A stretch of DNA of 33,723 bases, taken from assembly GCA_023142995.1 (NCBI GenBank), contig JAGLIM010000053.1, positions 1 to 33,723 of the forward strand, read 5' to 3'. Below, piece by piece: positions 1-7,859 of the stretch; position 1 is the stretch's first letter; every line of letters begins with the position of its first letter. Source of the stretch: Minisyncoccota bacterium. GTDB taxonomy: Bacteria > Patescibacteriota > Minisyncoccia > JAHIHE01 > JAGLIN01. The notes below the pieces were generated by a model that made no database searches, was not told the DNA's origin, and saw only the letters and a program-made list of their open reading frames with translations. Made by a program: the position numbers and the translations under genes.

Positions 1-20
1 TCCATAAAGTCGAACAATAT
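1..20. repeat. Fragment of dispersed palindromic repeat
   Basis: The first bases (TCCATAAAGTCGAACAATAT) match one arm of the palindromes found at 5561-5709 and 7095-7158. This is one truncated arm at the window edge. Confidence 0.7.
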
Positions 21-21
21 T

Positions 22-54
22 ATACGCAAGAGGATTAACTTCTTGCGTATTTTA
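22..54. terminator. Hairpin downstream of the L,D-transpeptidase gene
   Basis: ATACGCAAGA and TCTTGCGTAT form a perfect 10-bp stem with a 9-nt loop. A short T run (TTT) follows on the plus strand. On the minus strand, where the upstream gene ends at 70, the tail is only AT-rich. It may end transcription from either side. Confidence 0.55.
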
Positions 55-69
55 AAAATTAGATCATGA

Positions 70-1032
70 TCAATTATGTATGTATATCGGCGTTCCAATT
101 TCTGACCAATCAAAAACATATTCTGCTGGACCAACACCAAGTCTGATACATCCATGAGAAACGCGCATACCCAAATGATCTTCTCCTTCACGATATCCCC
201 ATGGCCAGTATGGAAGTTCGTGAATATAATAAGCACCATAAAAATTCATACTATATGGCATCCACAGACCATAAGTTGAAGACCAATGATTTTCCTCTTT
301 TCTTTTCACAGAAAATGTTCCAAATGGAGTCGGCATATTATGTTTACCACTTGAGATTAAAAATTGGTTGACCTTAACTCCATCATCAAATAGGGTCATC
401 ACCTGATCTGCAATGCTAATATCCATATACTTTCCTTCAGTAAACTTTGGTATTATTTCTATTACCTCTTTAGGCTTAGAAACTTCTGGAACGATATATT
501 TATTTTCTGATAGTTCAAATTCACCATAGTTTCCTTTTATTTCCCTTTGAATCAAACTTATTTTGTTTTCTGAAGGTGTTTTTTTTGTGAAAAATGTCAA
601 TTTTCTATCATTTAACTTCAATCCACTCATTCCTATTATACCGTTTATATCTATTTCATATTTATTTTCATAAAGTAATGGTCCTTTTGGTTTTAGCGTT
701 AATGATCTTTTGTCATCAGAAAGTTCATAATCAAATTCAATATATGGACTGAATATTATATTCTCAGAATTCATAAAAATAATTGGCTGATTCAGATCTA
801 ATCTTATATTTGAATTTATATCTACATCATCATTGCTATTTTCTGAAAACTTTGCATCAACATCATAAATATTCGCATATTCTCTGATACCAATTGGAAT
901 AAAAGCTGACAGAACAATGAAAGTAAGCAAAATAACAACTGTCTTTAACGAGAAATGAAAAAGTTTTAATAACAAAAGATTTTTATTATCAAATGGTATT
1001 ATACTTGTTAGATTTTTATGTTTGCTATTCAT
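70..1032 (-). CDS. Membrane-anchored L,D-transpeptidase (YkuD family)
   Basis: 320 aa. Residues about 30-50 form one hydrophobic segment, so the enzyme is probably anchored outside the membrane. Residues about 75-150 resemble a bacterial Ig-like (SbsA/Big_5 type) domain. The C-terminal third is a YkuD domain: the motif SHGCIRLG carries the catalytic Cys and His, preceded by a Gly-rich stretch (TPFGTFSVKRK). This family cross-links peptidoglycan stems or attaches proteins to them through an acyl-enzyme on Cys. The gene has its own extended -10 promoter just behind comF. No clear Shine-Dalgarno sequence precedes the ATG. The enzyme class is firm; the exact substrate is unknown. Confidence 0.9.
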   Translation of the reverse strand: MNSKHKNLTSIIPFDNKNLLLLKLFHFSLKTVVILLTFIVLSAFIPIGIREYANIYDVDAKFSENSNDDVDINSNIRLDLNQPIIFMNSENIIFSPYIEFDYELSDDKRSLTLKPKGPLLYENKYEIDINGIIGMSGLKLNDRKLTFFTKKTPSENKISLIQREIKGNYGEFELSENKYIVPEVSKPKEVIEIIPKFTEGKYMDISIADQVMTLFDDGVKVNQFLISSGKHNMPTPFGTFSVKRKEENHWSSTYGLWMPYSMNFYGAYYIHELPYWPWGYREGEDHLGMRVSHGCIRLGVGPAEYVFDWSEIGTPIYIHN

Positions 1033-1043
1033 TAATATTTGAA

Positions 1044-1075
1044 AAATAAAAAAAAAGGATAAAAATCACCCTTTT
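1044..1075 (-). terminator. Terminator of the clpC-comF operon
   Basis: On the minus strand AAAAGGGTG pairs with TATCCTTTT (with two G-T pairs) and is followed by a run of T. It lies 44 nt behind the comF stop codon and between the ldt promoter and its start codon. Confidence 0.7.
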
Positions 1076-1084
1076 ACATATCTT

Positions 1085-1113
1085 ATTATAGCATAATAAC
1101 AACTATATAGCAA
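1085..1113 (-). promoter_or_regulatory. Sigma70-type promoter for the L,D-transpeptidase gene
   Basis: Minus strand TTGCTA, 17-bp spacer, TATAAT, with TG one base before the -10 box (extended -10). The predicted start is about position 1078, so the comF terminator hairpin forms the first bases of this transcript. Confidence 0.7.
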
Positions 1114-1118
1114 CATCA

Positions 1119-1928
1119 CTATCTCCTGGCAACAACCAGTCCCCAAACATTTTTAGCTTTGGCTTTTTTAAGAGTTTTTGCGCACTCATCTAATGTCAAA
1201 AGAGAAGTACAGACATCATCAATAATTATCATATTCTTACCCTTGATTTTATTCTTATCAAGACACGAAAATGCTCCTTTAATATTTTTTTCTCTCTTAG
1301 AAACAGACTTCAATTTTGATTGAGGTTTTGTGTTTTTATTTCTGATTAAAACACCGCTAGTAATTTTAAGATCAAACTTATCAGAAATATATTCTGAAAG
1401 TAAAAAAGACTGATTAAAGCCTCGCCAATTATATCTTTTCTTATGTAATGGAACTGGGATCAAAACTGTTTCTGCTTTTATATTTTTTTCTTCATCAGTA
1501 TATATCTTTTCTTCATTGCTGTCCTGAGATAATTCCGTCAAAATTATATCCTGAAAGTCACCATATTCTTCTACTTCTAAAATGCTTTTGATCATAACAT
1601 TTGAAAGAGGAAAAGATATATCTCGCACAAAGTTAAATTTAAATTTTCTGATCGCACTGCTTATAATATCATATTTATATTCAGTTGCGACCCAAAGACC
1701 ATCAAGATGAGTTTTCTCTGTACACCTGTGATGCGTCCTGCCACCATCACTGAACTGCTCACATACGGGACAAACCTGTTGCCTTCTTATCTTGATCTCC
1801 TCTAAGCACTGAGGACATATCCATCTTTGAACTGGCTCTAAGTTTTCAAACTCTACATTACAACTGAGACATTTGATCGGAAAAAGAGTATCTAAAATAA
1901 AATTTCTAAGTTGAATATAAAATTTCAT
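1119..1928 (-). CDS. comF: ComF family phosphoribosyltransferase-like protein
   Basis: 269 aa. The N-terminus holds a zinc-ribbon-like set of cysteine pairs (CLSC, CPQC, CPVC and a later HxC). The C-terminal part is a type I phosphoribosyltransferase fold with the family motif RGFNQS and a PRPP-loop-like stretch IIDDVCTSLLT. The usual TTGAT part of that loop is changed to TSLLT, so PRPP binding may be weakened. ComF proteins take part in handling DNA taken up during transformation. The ATG lies five bases behind the clpC stop codon, so the two genes form one operon. There is an insert of about 30 residues rich in Glu and Asp in the middle. It has no own Shine-Dalgarno sequence. Confidence 0.88.
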   Translation of the reverse strand: MKFYIQLRNFILDTLFPIKCLSCNVEFENLEPVQRWICPQCLEEIKIRRQQVCPVCEQFSDGGRTHHRCTEKTHLDGLWVATEYKYDIISSAIRKFKFNFVRDISFPLSNVMIKSILEVEEYGDFQDIILTELSQDSNEEKIYTDEEKNIKAETVLIPVPLHKKRYNWRGFNQSFLLSEYISDKFDLKITSGVLIRNKNTKPQSKLKSVSKREKNIKGAFSCLDKNKIKGKNMIIIDDVCTSLLTLDECAKTLKKAKAKNVWGLVVARR

Positions 1929-1933
1929 AAATT

Positions 1934-4510
1934 TTATTTACCTATCACAATTTTATCTTTTTTGACAGTAACTTTTATACTGTCTCCTTTAACGATCTTT
2001 TCATCAACAATGTCTTCTGAAACCAGATCTTCAACCATCTCTTGTAATTTTCTTCTCACAAGTCTTGCGCCTTCATTCGGATTAAAACTATTATTTGCAA
2101 TAAGATCTACAGCAGCTTTATTTATACTGATCTTTATACCATTACTGTCTAAAAGCCTTTTTCTGAAATCATTAAATTGCAATTTCACAACAAATCTAAT
2201 ATCCCTAAGACTTAAAGGGTCAAAAACAATAATTTTATCAATTCGGTTTATAAATTCAGGATTAAATTCTTCCTGCACTTCTTTGATCACGGATTCTTTA
2301 GTTTGGATATATCTATCTCTGATCTTGTTATGCTTATCATGACCAGTTGGATTCTCTTCTTCTGCAAAACCTAATTTTGCTTCATCTGTAAGCCGATCAG
2401 TACCAATATTAGAAGTCATTATAATTGTAGTATTACTAAAATCAACTTTCCTCCCAGCGGCATCGGTTAGCTCTCCATCTTCAAAGATCTGAAGCATAAT
2501 ATTGAAAACATCACAATGAGCTTTTTCAATTTCATCAAAAAGTATAATTGAATATGGATGCAAACGAACTTGCTCGGTTAATTTTCCTCCTTCTTCATAT
2601 CCGATATAACCAGCTGGGGCACCAACAAGACGAGAAACATTATGCTTCTCCATAAATTCGCTCATATCAACTTTGATCAAAGCATCTTGTCTTTCATACA
2701 TCGTATGTGCCAATTTTTTTACAAGTTCTGTTTTTCCAACACCAGTTGGACCAAGAAAAAGAAACACTCCTAAAGGTCTTTTAGAGTCCGTCAAACCTAA
2801 ACGGCTACGGCGAATAGACTTTGAAACAATTGTAATAGCCTCTTTCTGTCCCACAATATCTTTTTCCAATTTCTTTTCCAAATTCCTAAGTCTTTTTCGT
2901 TCAGTTGAAACGATCTGTTGAACTGGTACACCTGTGATCTTTGTAATGATCTCGGCAACATCATCGCTGCTGACTGGATCTTCTATTTGAATTGCATTTT
3001 CCTTATCTTGTAATTGAAAATATTCTTTTATGGAAATTTCGATTTTTCTTTCTTCTTCTTTAAGTAAAAGAGCTTCATCATATTTTTCAGTTTCAATTGC
3101 TTTTTCTTTTTGAATTTGCAATCCATTTCTTTTTTCTTCAAGTTTCTTGATCTTTTTAAAATAATTTTTTCCAGTATTTTTCCCTCTCACGAAAGAAGCT
3201 GTTTCATCTATAACATCAATTGCTTTGTCTGGAAGAAATCTATCGTTAATAAATCTCACAGATAGATCAACAGCAGCATTAATAGCTTCATCAGATATTT
3301 TTAGATTATGATGATTTTCATAAACCTTTTTCAATCCTAAAAGCATTTTTTTCGTATCTTTAACAGTCGGCTCTTCAACTAGGATCATTTGAAATCTTCT
3401 TTCCAATGCCGCATCTTTTTTGAATTGTTTTCGATATTCATCAAGAGTTGTCGCCCCAATACAAGAAAGACTTCCTCTGGAAAGCGCTGGCTTGAGAATG
3501 TTCGCTGCATCAAGAGAGCCATTTGATCCTGCGCTTCCAGCGCCAATAATGGTGTGGATCTCATCAATGAACAAAATAACATTAGGATCTTCCTGCGCTT
3601 CGCTGATCACATCTTTTAATCTTGCTTCAAACTCTCCGCGAAAAACAGCTCCAGCGATCAAAAGACCAAGATCAAGAGAATATATTCTTTTGCTCAAAAT
3701 GTTTACTGGAACTTCACCCTTATAAATTCTTTGAGCAAGACCTTGAACGATCGCAGTTTTTCCAACTCCTGGCTCACCAACTAAAATTGGATTATTCTTT
3801 GATTTACGAGATAGAATATTCACAAGAGATTCAATCTCTTTTTCCCTTCCAATCACAGGATCAATAGTTCCTTCTTCAAATTCACGCAACAGATCTACAC
3901 AAAAATATTCCAAAACAGATTGCTTCTGATTTGCAGTAGCAGTTGGATTAGGCATTTCAACCATCATACCACTATTTTGACCTGGGTTCATTGGATTCAT
4001 TGAAGGATTTAATAATTGTGCTTTCGGATTTGATTCAAGAAAATCAACAATATCTGAAAATCTCGAAGATCCTTCCATTATTGCACCCAATTTTTCTTTA
4101 AGTTCATCTGTATTGATTCCAATTGAAGAGAATATCTTTTTTATTTTTTTATCATCATTAAGCAAAATAGCATATAATAAATGCTCTGTTCCAATATATG
4201 AATGCTTATATCTTCCAGCAATTAAAACTGACTTTTTAAAAACATTTTTCAGTTCTTCGGATAGATTTGACTTCCATTTCTTCACCTTTGATGCCTTATC
4301 TATGATCGTATGCAAGTTCTTTAGATCGGGTTTTCCCACTCCGAGTATATTTGAACCAATACTTCCTTTTTGAGACAAAATTCCCAAAATCACATGTTCA
4401 ATATCAATTGATTCATGCTTAAGTTCTTTTGAAATATTTTCAGCATTATTAATCACACCTTTCAGATGCGAAGTAAATTTATTTTGTATTTTTTCAGGAA
4501 ATATATTCAT
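1934..4510 (-). CDS. clpC: ClpC-type AAA+ ATPase
   Basis: 858 aa, a normal ClpC/ClpA-family length. Residues 1-150 are a double Clp N domain ([19 protein letters not shown]). The first AAA+ module has Walker A GEPGVGKT and Walker [13 protein letters not shown]-like coiled middle region follows (about 445-490). The second AAA+ module has GPTGVGKT and [11 protein letters not shown]. The protein unfolds substrates, presumably for a ClpP protease that is not in this window. The ATG is preceded directly by 15 copies of the 8-bp repeat and by no Shine-Dalgarno sequence. It is the first gene of the clpC-comF operon. No CIRCE or CtsR-type operator is apparent. Confidence 0.96.
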   Translation of the reverse strand: MNIFPEKIQNKFTSHLKGVINNAENISKELKHESIDIEHVILGILSQKGSIGSNILGVGKPDLKNLHTIIDKASKVKKWKSNLSEELKNVFKKSVLIAGRYKHSYIGTEHLLYAILLNDDKKIKKIFSSIGINTDELKEKLGAIMEGSSRFSDIVDFLESNPKAQLLNPSMNPMNPGQNSGMMVEMPNPTATANQKQSVLEYFCVDLLREFEEGTIDPVIGREKEIESLVNILSRKSKNNPILVGEPGVGKTAIVQGLAQRIYKGEVPVNILSKRIYSLDLGLLIAGAVFRGEFEARLKDVISEAQEDPNVILFIDEIHTIIGAGSAGSNGSLDAANILKPALSRGSLSCIGATTLDEYRKQFKKDAALERRFQMILVEEPTVKDTKKMLLGLKKVYENHHNLKISDEAINAAVDLSVRFINDRFLPDKAIDVIDETASFVRGKNTGKNYFKKIKKLEEKRNGLQIQKEKAIETEKYDEALLLKEEERKIEISIKEYFQLQDKENAIQIEDPVSSDDVAEIITKITGVPVQQIVSTERKRLRNLEKKLEKDIVGQKEAITIVSKSIRRSRLGLTDSKRPLGVFLFLGPTGVGKTELVKKLAHTMYERQDALIKVDMSEFMEKHNVSRLVGAPAGYIGYEEGGKLTEQVRLHPYSIILFDEIEKAHCDVFNIMLQIFEDGELTDAAGRKVDFSNTTIIMTSNIGTDRLTDEAKLGFAEEENPTGHDKHNKIRDRYIQTKESVIKEVQEEFNPEFINRIDKIIVFDPLSLRDIRFVVKLQFNDFRKRLLDSNGIKISINKAAVDLIANNSFNPNEGARLVRRKLQEMVEDLVSEDIVDEKIVKGDSIKVTVKKDKIVIGK

Positions 4511-4514
4511 ATGA

Positions 4515-4637
4515 GTTAGAAAGTTAGAAAGTTAGAAAGTTAGAAAGTTAGAAAGTTAGAAAGTTAGAAAGTTAGAAAGTTAGAAAGTTAGAAAGTTAGA
4601 AAGTTAGAAAGTTAGAAAGTTAGAAAGTTAGAAAGTT
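4515..4637 (-). repeat. Tandem repeat, 15 x 8 bp, in the clpC leader
   Basis: The unit is GTTAGAAA on the plus strand (TTTCTAAC in the clpC mRNA sense). Fifteen perfect copies occupy 4515-4634 and a partial GTT follows. The array begins four bases upstream of the clpC ATG and ends about 25 bases from the -10 box, so it makes up almost the whole 5' untranslated region. Confidence 0.97.
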
Positions 4638-4659
4638 CCATCAACAACTGGTAATAACT

Positions 4660-4687
4660 ATTATATATATTTAAGCAATTATTACAA
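4660..4687 (-). promoter_or_regulatory. Putative clpC promoter
   Basis: Minus strand TTGTAA, 16-bp spacer, TATAAT. It is back to back with the plus-strand promoter at 4691. Predicted start is about 4653, just before the repeat array. Confidence 0.6.
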
Positions 4688-4690
4688 GTC

Positions 4691-4719
4691 TTGACAAGTT
4701 TGTTATTTAGATGTATACT
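4691..4719 (+). promoter_or_regulatory. Strong promoter of accessory unit 1
   Basis: TTGACA, 17-bp spacer, TATACT. A leader of about 115 nt with partly self-complementary stretches follows before the first ribosome-binding site. Confidence 0.8.
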
Positions 4720-4840
4720 ATCAAGTTATTATTTTATCTTTTCTAAAGTTCAAATTTCAACTTGTAAACACATATTATAGCTTGAAACCTGAATTCTAGG
4801 AAAATTCAAAGTAATTCAATCACTGGGAGGTGAAATACAG

Positions 4841-4966
4841 ATGATGAGAAGAAGATTAGTTGGAGATTTGCCAAAAGATGACGAAACTCCAAAGTTCGTT
4901 GAGGCAATAGCAAGAATAAACCATGCCTCAATAGTAGGTGCGTCAGAAATATTCAACGCGCCTTAA
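4841..4966 (+). CDS. 41-aa protein of unknown function
   Basis: This small reading frame is missing from the ORF track. It has a very good ribosome-binding site (GGGAGGTGA) seven bases before ATG and lies behind a near-consensus promoter. The product starts MMRRRLVGD and has an amphipathic second half. It ends 35 bases before the next start, so both are probably one transcript. No family is recognised. Translation is supported by the ribosome-binding site; function is unknown. Confidence 0.65.
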   Translation: MMRRRLVGDLPKDDETPKFVEAIARINHASIVGASEIFNAP

Positions 4967-5001
4967 ATGTGATAATCAAACAAAAAAAAGAGGTAATCAA
5001 A

Positions 5002-5430
5002 ATGAAAAATATAGTGAAAATTAAAGCTCGTTTTTCGAAAAAGGACTTAAGAGTCGTTATTAAAGATGACGATCCTGAAGATGAAGTTGGTCCTGAAGAT
5101 GAAGCTGAAGTTGAAGCTGAAGTTGAAGCTATAGTTGAAGTTGAAGTTGAAGTTGAAGTTGAAAAAGCTTCTAATGACAACGACTGGAAAATAGTAGTTG
5201 AACCATCTAAAACTACTATCAAGATCTTACGACCTACTCCAGCTGGAGCGAGATTGATGGCTAATGAATTAAATAAATTGCCAGAAATCAAGGGGGTAAG
5301 TCAGTGGAGCATGAACCAGAAAGGAAGTGAGATTTCCATTTTGGGATCAATTAAAGAAGAAAATATAAAGATATTTATTGAACCATTAGCTGTAGAGATA
5401 ATCGTTCAACATTGCGGAGATAAGGAATGA
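5002..5430 (+). CDS. Acidic-repeat protein of unknown function (142 aa)
   Basis: The track starts at a GTG at 4969, but ATG at 5002 has the ribosome site AGAGGT in front of it and is preferred. Residues about 25-55 are almost only Glu, Val, Asp and Ala, encoded by repeated GAAGTT/GAAGCT hexamers. This stretch can expand or shrink by replication slippage. The second half (about 60-142) is a compact alpha/beta-looking region of ordinary composition. No family is recognised. The stop codon lies within the stem-loop of the terminator. It is the second gene of accessory unit 1. Confidence 0.75.
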   Translation: MKNIVKIKARFSKKDLRVVIKDDDPEDEVGPEDEAEVEAEVEAIVEVEVEVEVEKASNDNDWKIVVEPSKTTIKILRPTPAGARLMANELNKLPEIKGVSQWSMNQKGSEISILGSIKEENIKIFIEPLAVEIIVQHCGDKE

Positions 5431-5452
5431 ACCCTATCTCCCTTATTTTTTT
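5416..5452 (+). terminator. Terminator of accessory unit 1
   Basis: GGAGATAAGG pairs with CCCTATCTCC (one A-C mismatch), loop AATGAA, then CTTATTTTTTT. The stop codon lies in the loop. Confidence 0.85.
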
Positions 5453-5456
5453 GTCT

Positions 5457-5766
5457 AAATTATAATATCCTCTGCGGGAACTGGTTTTTAACCAGTTTCA
5501 AAATGTTTACCACTTACACAAAATACTGTTCGACCTTGCTCTGAACTCCGCGCAAATAACTTCTCCATAAAGTCGAAGAATATTAGAGTTTCATTAAATA
5601 ACAATATTGTTCGACTTTATGGAGAACTCCGCACGAATAACTTCTCCATAAAGTCGAAGAATATTAGAAATATTGCTGTAAGATAAATATTGTTCGACTT
5701 TATGGAGAACTATAGCGCATTTTATTTCAGAGCAAGGTCGAAAAATATTGTAGATTATGGAGAACT
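5457..5766. repeat. Nested palindromic repeat block (copy 1)
   Basis: Starts with the hairpin AACTGGTTTTTAACCAGTT. An outer inverted pair (TCGACCTTGCTCTGAA at 5530-5545 and its complement at 5726-5741) encloses two nearly identical palindromes. Their arms are 24 bp with one mismatch: 5561-5584 with 5603-5626, and 5642-5665 with 5686-5709. A shorter copy of the block follows the next gene at 6996-7158. There is no gene between 5431 and 6013. The structure resembles REP/BIME clusters or a decayed miniature element. Confidence 0.9.
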
Positions 5767-5830
5767 CTATTGTGTAACTTCTTAATACACTATACTTGTC
5801 TGTCTAAAACTGACAAAACTAATCCAACTC

Positions 5831-5859
5831 TTGACAAATCTTTGATTTTAATATATAAT
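5831..5859 (+). promoter_or_regulatory. Consensus promoter of accessory unit 2
   Basis: TTGACA, 17-bp spacer, TATAAT: a full match to the sigma70 consensus. The transcript would begin near 5866 with TTGTTCTTTAGA, a boxA-like sequence. Confidence 0.88.
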
Positions 5860-5865
5860 GATTTG

Positions 5866-5877
5866 TTGTTCTTTAGA
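5866..5877 (+). promoter_or_regulatory. boxA-like motif at the transcript start
   Basis: TTGTTCTTTAGA resembles the NusB/S10-binding boxA element (TGCTCTTTAACA in E. coli rrn). Similar motifs lie in the leaders of purM, purL, purB, the CoA operon and the cytochrome gene. Confidence 0.45.
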
Positions 5878-5885
5878 ATGAGATA

Positions 5886-5996
5886 ATTTCCTACAAGGAC
5901 ATTTGTATAAATTATATAATTTATATAGACGTCCTTGATAGGAAATCAGTATAAAAAACTTCTAAAACACATTATGTGTTTTAAAAAAGAAGTTTT
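5886..5996 (+). other. Two strong hairpins in the unit 2 leader
   Basis: ATTTCCTACAAGGAC (5886-5900) pairs with GTCCTTGATAGGAAAT (5931-5946) around an AT-rich inner palindrome. A second hairpin has AAAACTTCT outside and AAAACACA inside (5955-5996). It ends just before the ribosome-binding site AAGGAG. Either could protect the mRNA or regulate translation. Confidence 0.8.
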
Positions 5997-6013
5997 AAGG
6001 AGTGTTGAAGACA

Positions 6014-6937
6014 ATGAATGGAAACGGACAAATAGTAATTCCAGAAACAGATATTCTGGAACTAGTAGAATCGCTTATGAACAAGCAAGATTTGCCAACA
6101 AATCAGACAATGACAAGTCTTGGAGATGGGAAACCTCTCCTAATGGGATGTATCCCGTCAAAGAGAAAAGCCAAATGGGCTCTTAAGCACAATGGAACAA
6201 CGCTTTTAAAAACCCCTCAGCAAGTAGTTGAGGAATTCAGAAAAAAGCTCAAGGAGATGAAGTCTCCTGGTATTACCATCGTTGGTAAAAATGGGGAAGT
6301 GGAACAGAAGGTAGAACAGAGAAAGGTTTTTCCCGAAAAGAGACATCCTGTTCTGAAAGCTCCAGAGCACAAGAGCTCCAGGCCTCCGATGGTTTGGACA
6401 AAACCAGAAGGAGATCAGAGCGGCTTGATGTGGGTAGTCTTCAAAAGGAAAATCCTCTCAAATAGAGAAGAGATTATTTCTGCCGAAGCAAGATGCAACG
6501 GCAAAAAAGTATGGGTAAAACCAAAGGTTCCTCTGGAAAAAGAGGGTTTGGGATACCTAAGACCTATTCGGATTCCCTGGTGGGAAATCGCTGAATTCGA
6601 CAATGTCTTTATTGTCGAATTACCAGACTTCTCTGAAAAGAGAGTTCAGATGGGAGATAAGAAGGTTATAGTGATCGAATCTTCGGTCTACTTCAGTCAA
6701 GATATTCTCCAGAAGAAAGGACCCTTTGCTGTATTGTTTAAAGAAGACCTTGTCCTTATTCATATCGACAAGAGACTCAAAGAAGTCTACCATGCTCTGA
6801 ACACAAAACAGAAAGAAGAGAATGGGGTTGGCGACCAATGGACCATTCTCAGAAATGGACTGTTAAGAAGCCCGGAGAAAAGTCGGATTTCCGACGAAAC
6901 TGTTCTCGAAGTACTAAAAACAGTACTGGAGAAATGA
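6014..6937 (+). CDS. 307-aa protein of unknown function
   Basis: The track begins at a GTG that overlaps the ribosome site AAGGAG (5997-6002). ATG at 6014 is better placed. The product is soluble, with no signal peptide or membrane segment. A Lys-, Glu- and Pro-rich stretch (about 75-125) separates two parts, and the rest looks alpha/beta (for example IRIPWWEIAEFDNVFIVELPD). No catalytic motif or family is recognised. The codon use is somewhat less AT-rich than that of recX behind it. It has its own consensus promoter, a structured leader and a terminator, so it is an independent accessory unit. The reading frame 5935-6186 overlapping its start is judged a shadow. Confidence 0.8.
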   Translation: MNGNGQIVIPETDILELVESLMNKQDLPTNQTMTSLGDGKPLLMGCIPSKRKAKWALKHNGTTLLKTPQQVVEEFRKKLKEMKSPGITIVGKNGEVEQKVEQRKVFPEKRHPVLKAPEHKSSRPPMVWTKPEGDQSGLMWVVFKRKILSNREEIISAEARCNGKKVWVKPKVPLEKEGLGYLRPIRIPWWEIAEFDNVFIVELPDFSEKRVQMGDKKVIVIESSVYFSQDILQKKGPFAVLFKEDLVLIHIDKRLKEVYHALNTKQKEENGVGDQWTILRNGLLRSPEKSRISDETVLEVLKTVLEK

Positions 6938-6952
6938 AAATAAATAAGTGAA

Positions 6953-6987
6953 GAGGACTTTGATTTGCAAAGCCCTCCTATTTTTTT
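6953..6987 (+). terminator. Terminator of accessory unit 2
   Basis: GAGGACTTTG pairs with CAAAGCCCTC (one A-C mismatch), then CTATTTTTTT. Its design is like the unit 1 terminator. Confidence 0.87.
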
Positions 6988-6995
6988 ACTCTTAG

Positions 6996-7158
6996 TTATA
7001 ATATCCTTTACGGGAACTGGTTTTTAACCAGTTTCAAAATGTTTACCACCTACACAAAATACTGTTCGACCTTGTGGAGAACTCCGCACAAATAGCTTCT
7101 CCATAAAGTCGAAGAATATTAGAAATATTGCTGTAAGATAAATATTGTTCGACCTTGT
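6996..7158. repeat. Palindromic repeat block (copy 2)
   Basis: From TTATAATATCC to CGACCTTG it matches copy 1 at 5457-5700 with few changes, including the AACTGGTT hairpin and the TTCTCCATAAAGTCGAA arms, but it lacks one of the two inner palindromes. It begins directly behind the terminator of unit 2, as copy 1 does behind unit 1. Confidence 0.92.
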
Positions 7159-7202
7159 AAAAAACCATGCGCTTTATAATAATATCATACCTAAATATAC
7201 CC

Positions 7203-7302
7203 AGAGGCTTAACCTCTCCACGCTTAATTATATATTACAATTTATTGTTATATATCAAAGAAAACTTTAATTAAAAGATGGATGTGAAGAGGTTAAGCCT
7301 CT
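7203..7302. repeat. Inverted repeat upstream of recX
   Basis: AGAGGCTTAACCTCT (7203-7217) and its exact complement (7288-7302) are 70 bp apart; pairing extends a little inwards (CAC/GTG). The 6938-7371 gap holds only this, copy 2 of the palindromic block and the recX promoter. Confidence 0.8.
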
Positions 7303-7334
7303 TATCTGCTTTAAAATACGTATAATTCAAAAAA

Positions 7335-7364
7335 CTAGCAAAAAACAATATTATTTGCTAGAAT
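7335..7364 (+). promoter_or_regulatory. recX promoter with overlapping inverted repeat
   Basis: The extended -10 box TGCTAGAAT (7356-7364) places the transcript start at the recX ATG (7372), so the mRNA is probably leaderless. CTAGCAAA (7335-7342) and TTTGCTAG (7354-7361) form a perfect inverted repeat with an 11-bp spacer that overlaps the -10 box. This is a candidate repressor operator. Confidence 0.5.
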
Positions 7365-7371
7365 AAGACTA

Positions 7372-7836
7372 ATGGAAAGAAAAAATGAAGCTCTTAAATT
7401 TGCAATGAAACTTCTTGGCCTGAGAAAAAGGTCTGTCTTTGAGATTGAAAACAGATTACAAAAAAAAGGATACCAAAGAGATATTATAGAAGAGGTTCTT
7501 GAAGATCTAGACAGATATAAATATACAAATGATGAAGATTTTGCCGAAAGCTATATTAATGACAGAATGAACTTTAGACCATGTGGAAGATTTCTAATAA
7601 AAAAAGAGTTAAAAGAAAAAGGCGTTGCTGAAAATATAATTGAAAGAAAAACCACGGAGTTAATAAGCGAAGAAAAAGAAATCTCTTCAGCGCAAAAGTT
7701 AGCACAAAAAAAAATGAAAACGACAAGAGATAAAACTGATAAAAACAAGGCTACTCAAAAAGTAAGATCATACTTACAAACAAAAGGTTATTCCTTTGAT
7801 ATCATCAGCCAAGCAGTAGAAAATGAAATAGAATAA
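7372..7836 (+). CDS. recX: RecX family regulator of RecA
   Basis: 154 aa, the usual RecX length. It is made of repeated three-helix units: LGLRKRSVFEIENRLQKKGY, then YTNDEDFAESYINDR, then a third repeat ending LQTKGYSFDIISQAVE. RecX binds inside the RecA filament and limits its activity. RecA itself is not in this window. There is no Shine-Dalgarno sequence; the mRNA is probably leaderless. The vanW gene starts 23 bases behind and may be cotranscribed. Confidence 0.9.
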   Translation: MERKNEALKFAMKLLGLRKRSVFEIENRLQKKGYQRDIIEEVLEDLDRYKYTNDEDFAESYINDRMNFRPCGRFLIKKELKEKGVAENIIERKTTELISEEKEISSAQKLAQKKMKTTRDKTDKNKATQKVRSYLQTKGYSFDIISQAVENEIE

Positions 7837-7859
7837 ATATAAATGAGTTGAAAAAAACT

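Noticed and set aside
1911-4373. Several plus-strand frames within clpC
   Set aside because: Antisense shadows of a well-conserved gene.
4515-4637. CRISPR array
   Set aside because: The units are 8 bp, perfect and without spacers; it is a simple tandem repeat.
4953-5291. 112-aa minus-strand frame with Thr-Ser repeats
   Set aside because: It is the complement of the GAAGTT hexamer repeats of the plus-strand gene and has no ribosome site.
5935-6186. 83-aa frame overlapping the start of the 307-aa gene
   Set aside because: It starts inside the leader hairpin without a ribosome site and overlaps a longer frame that has one.
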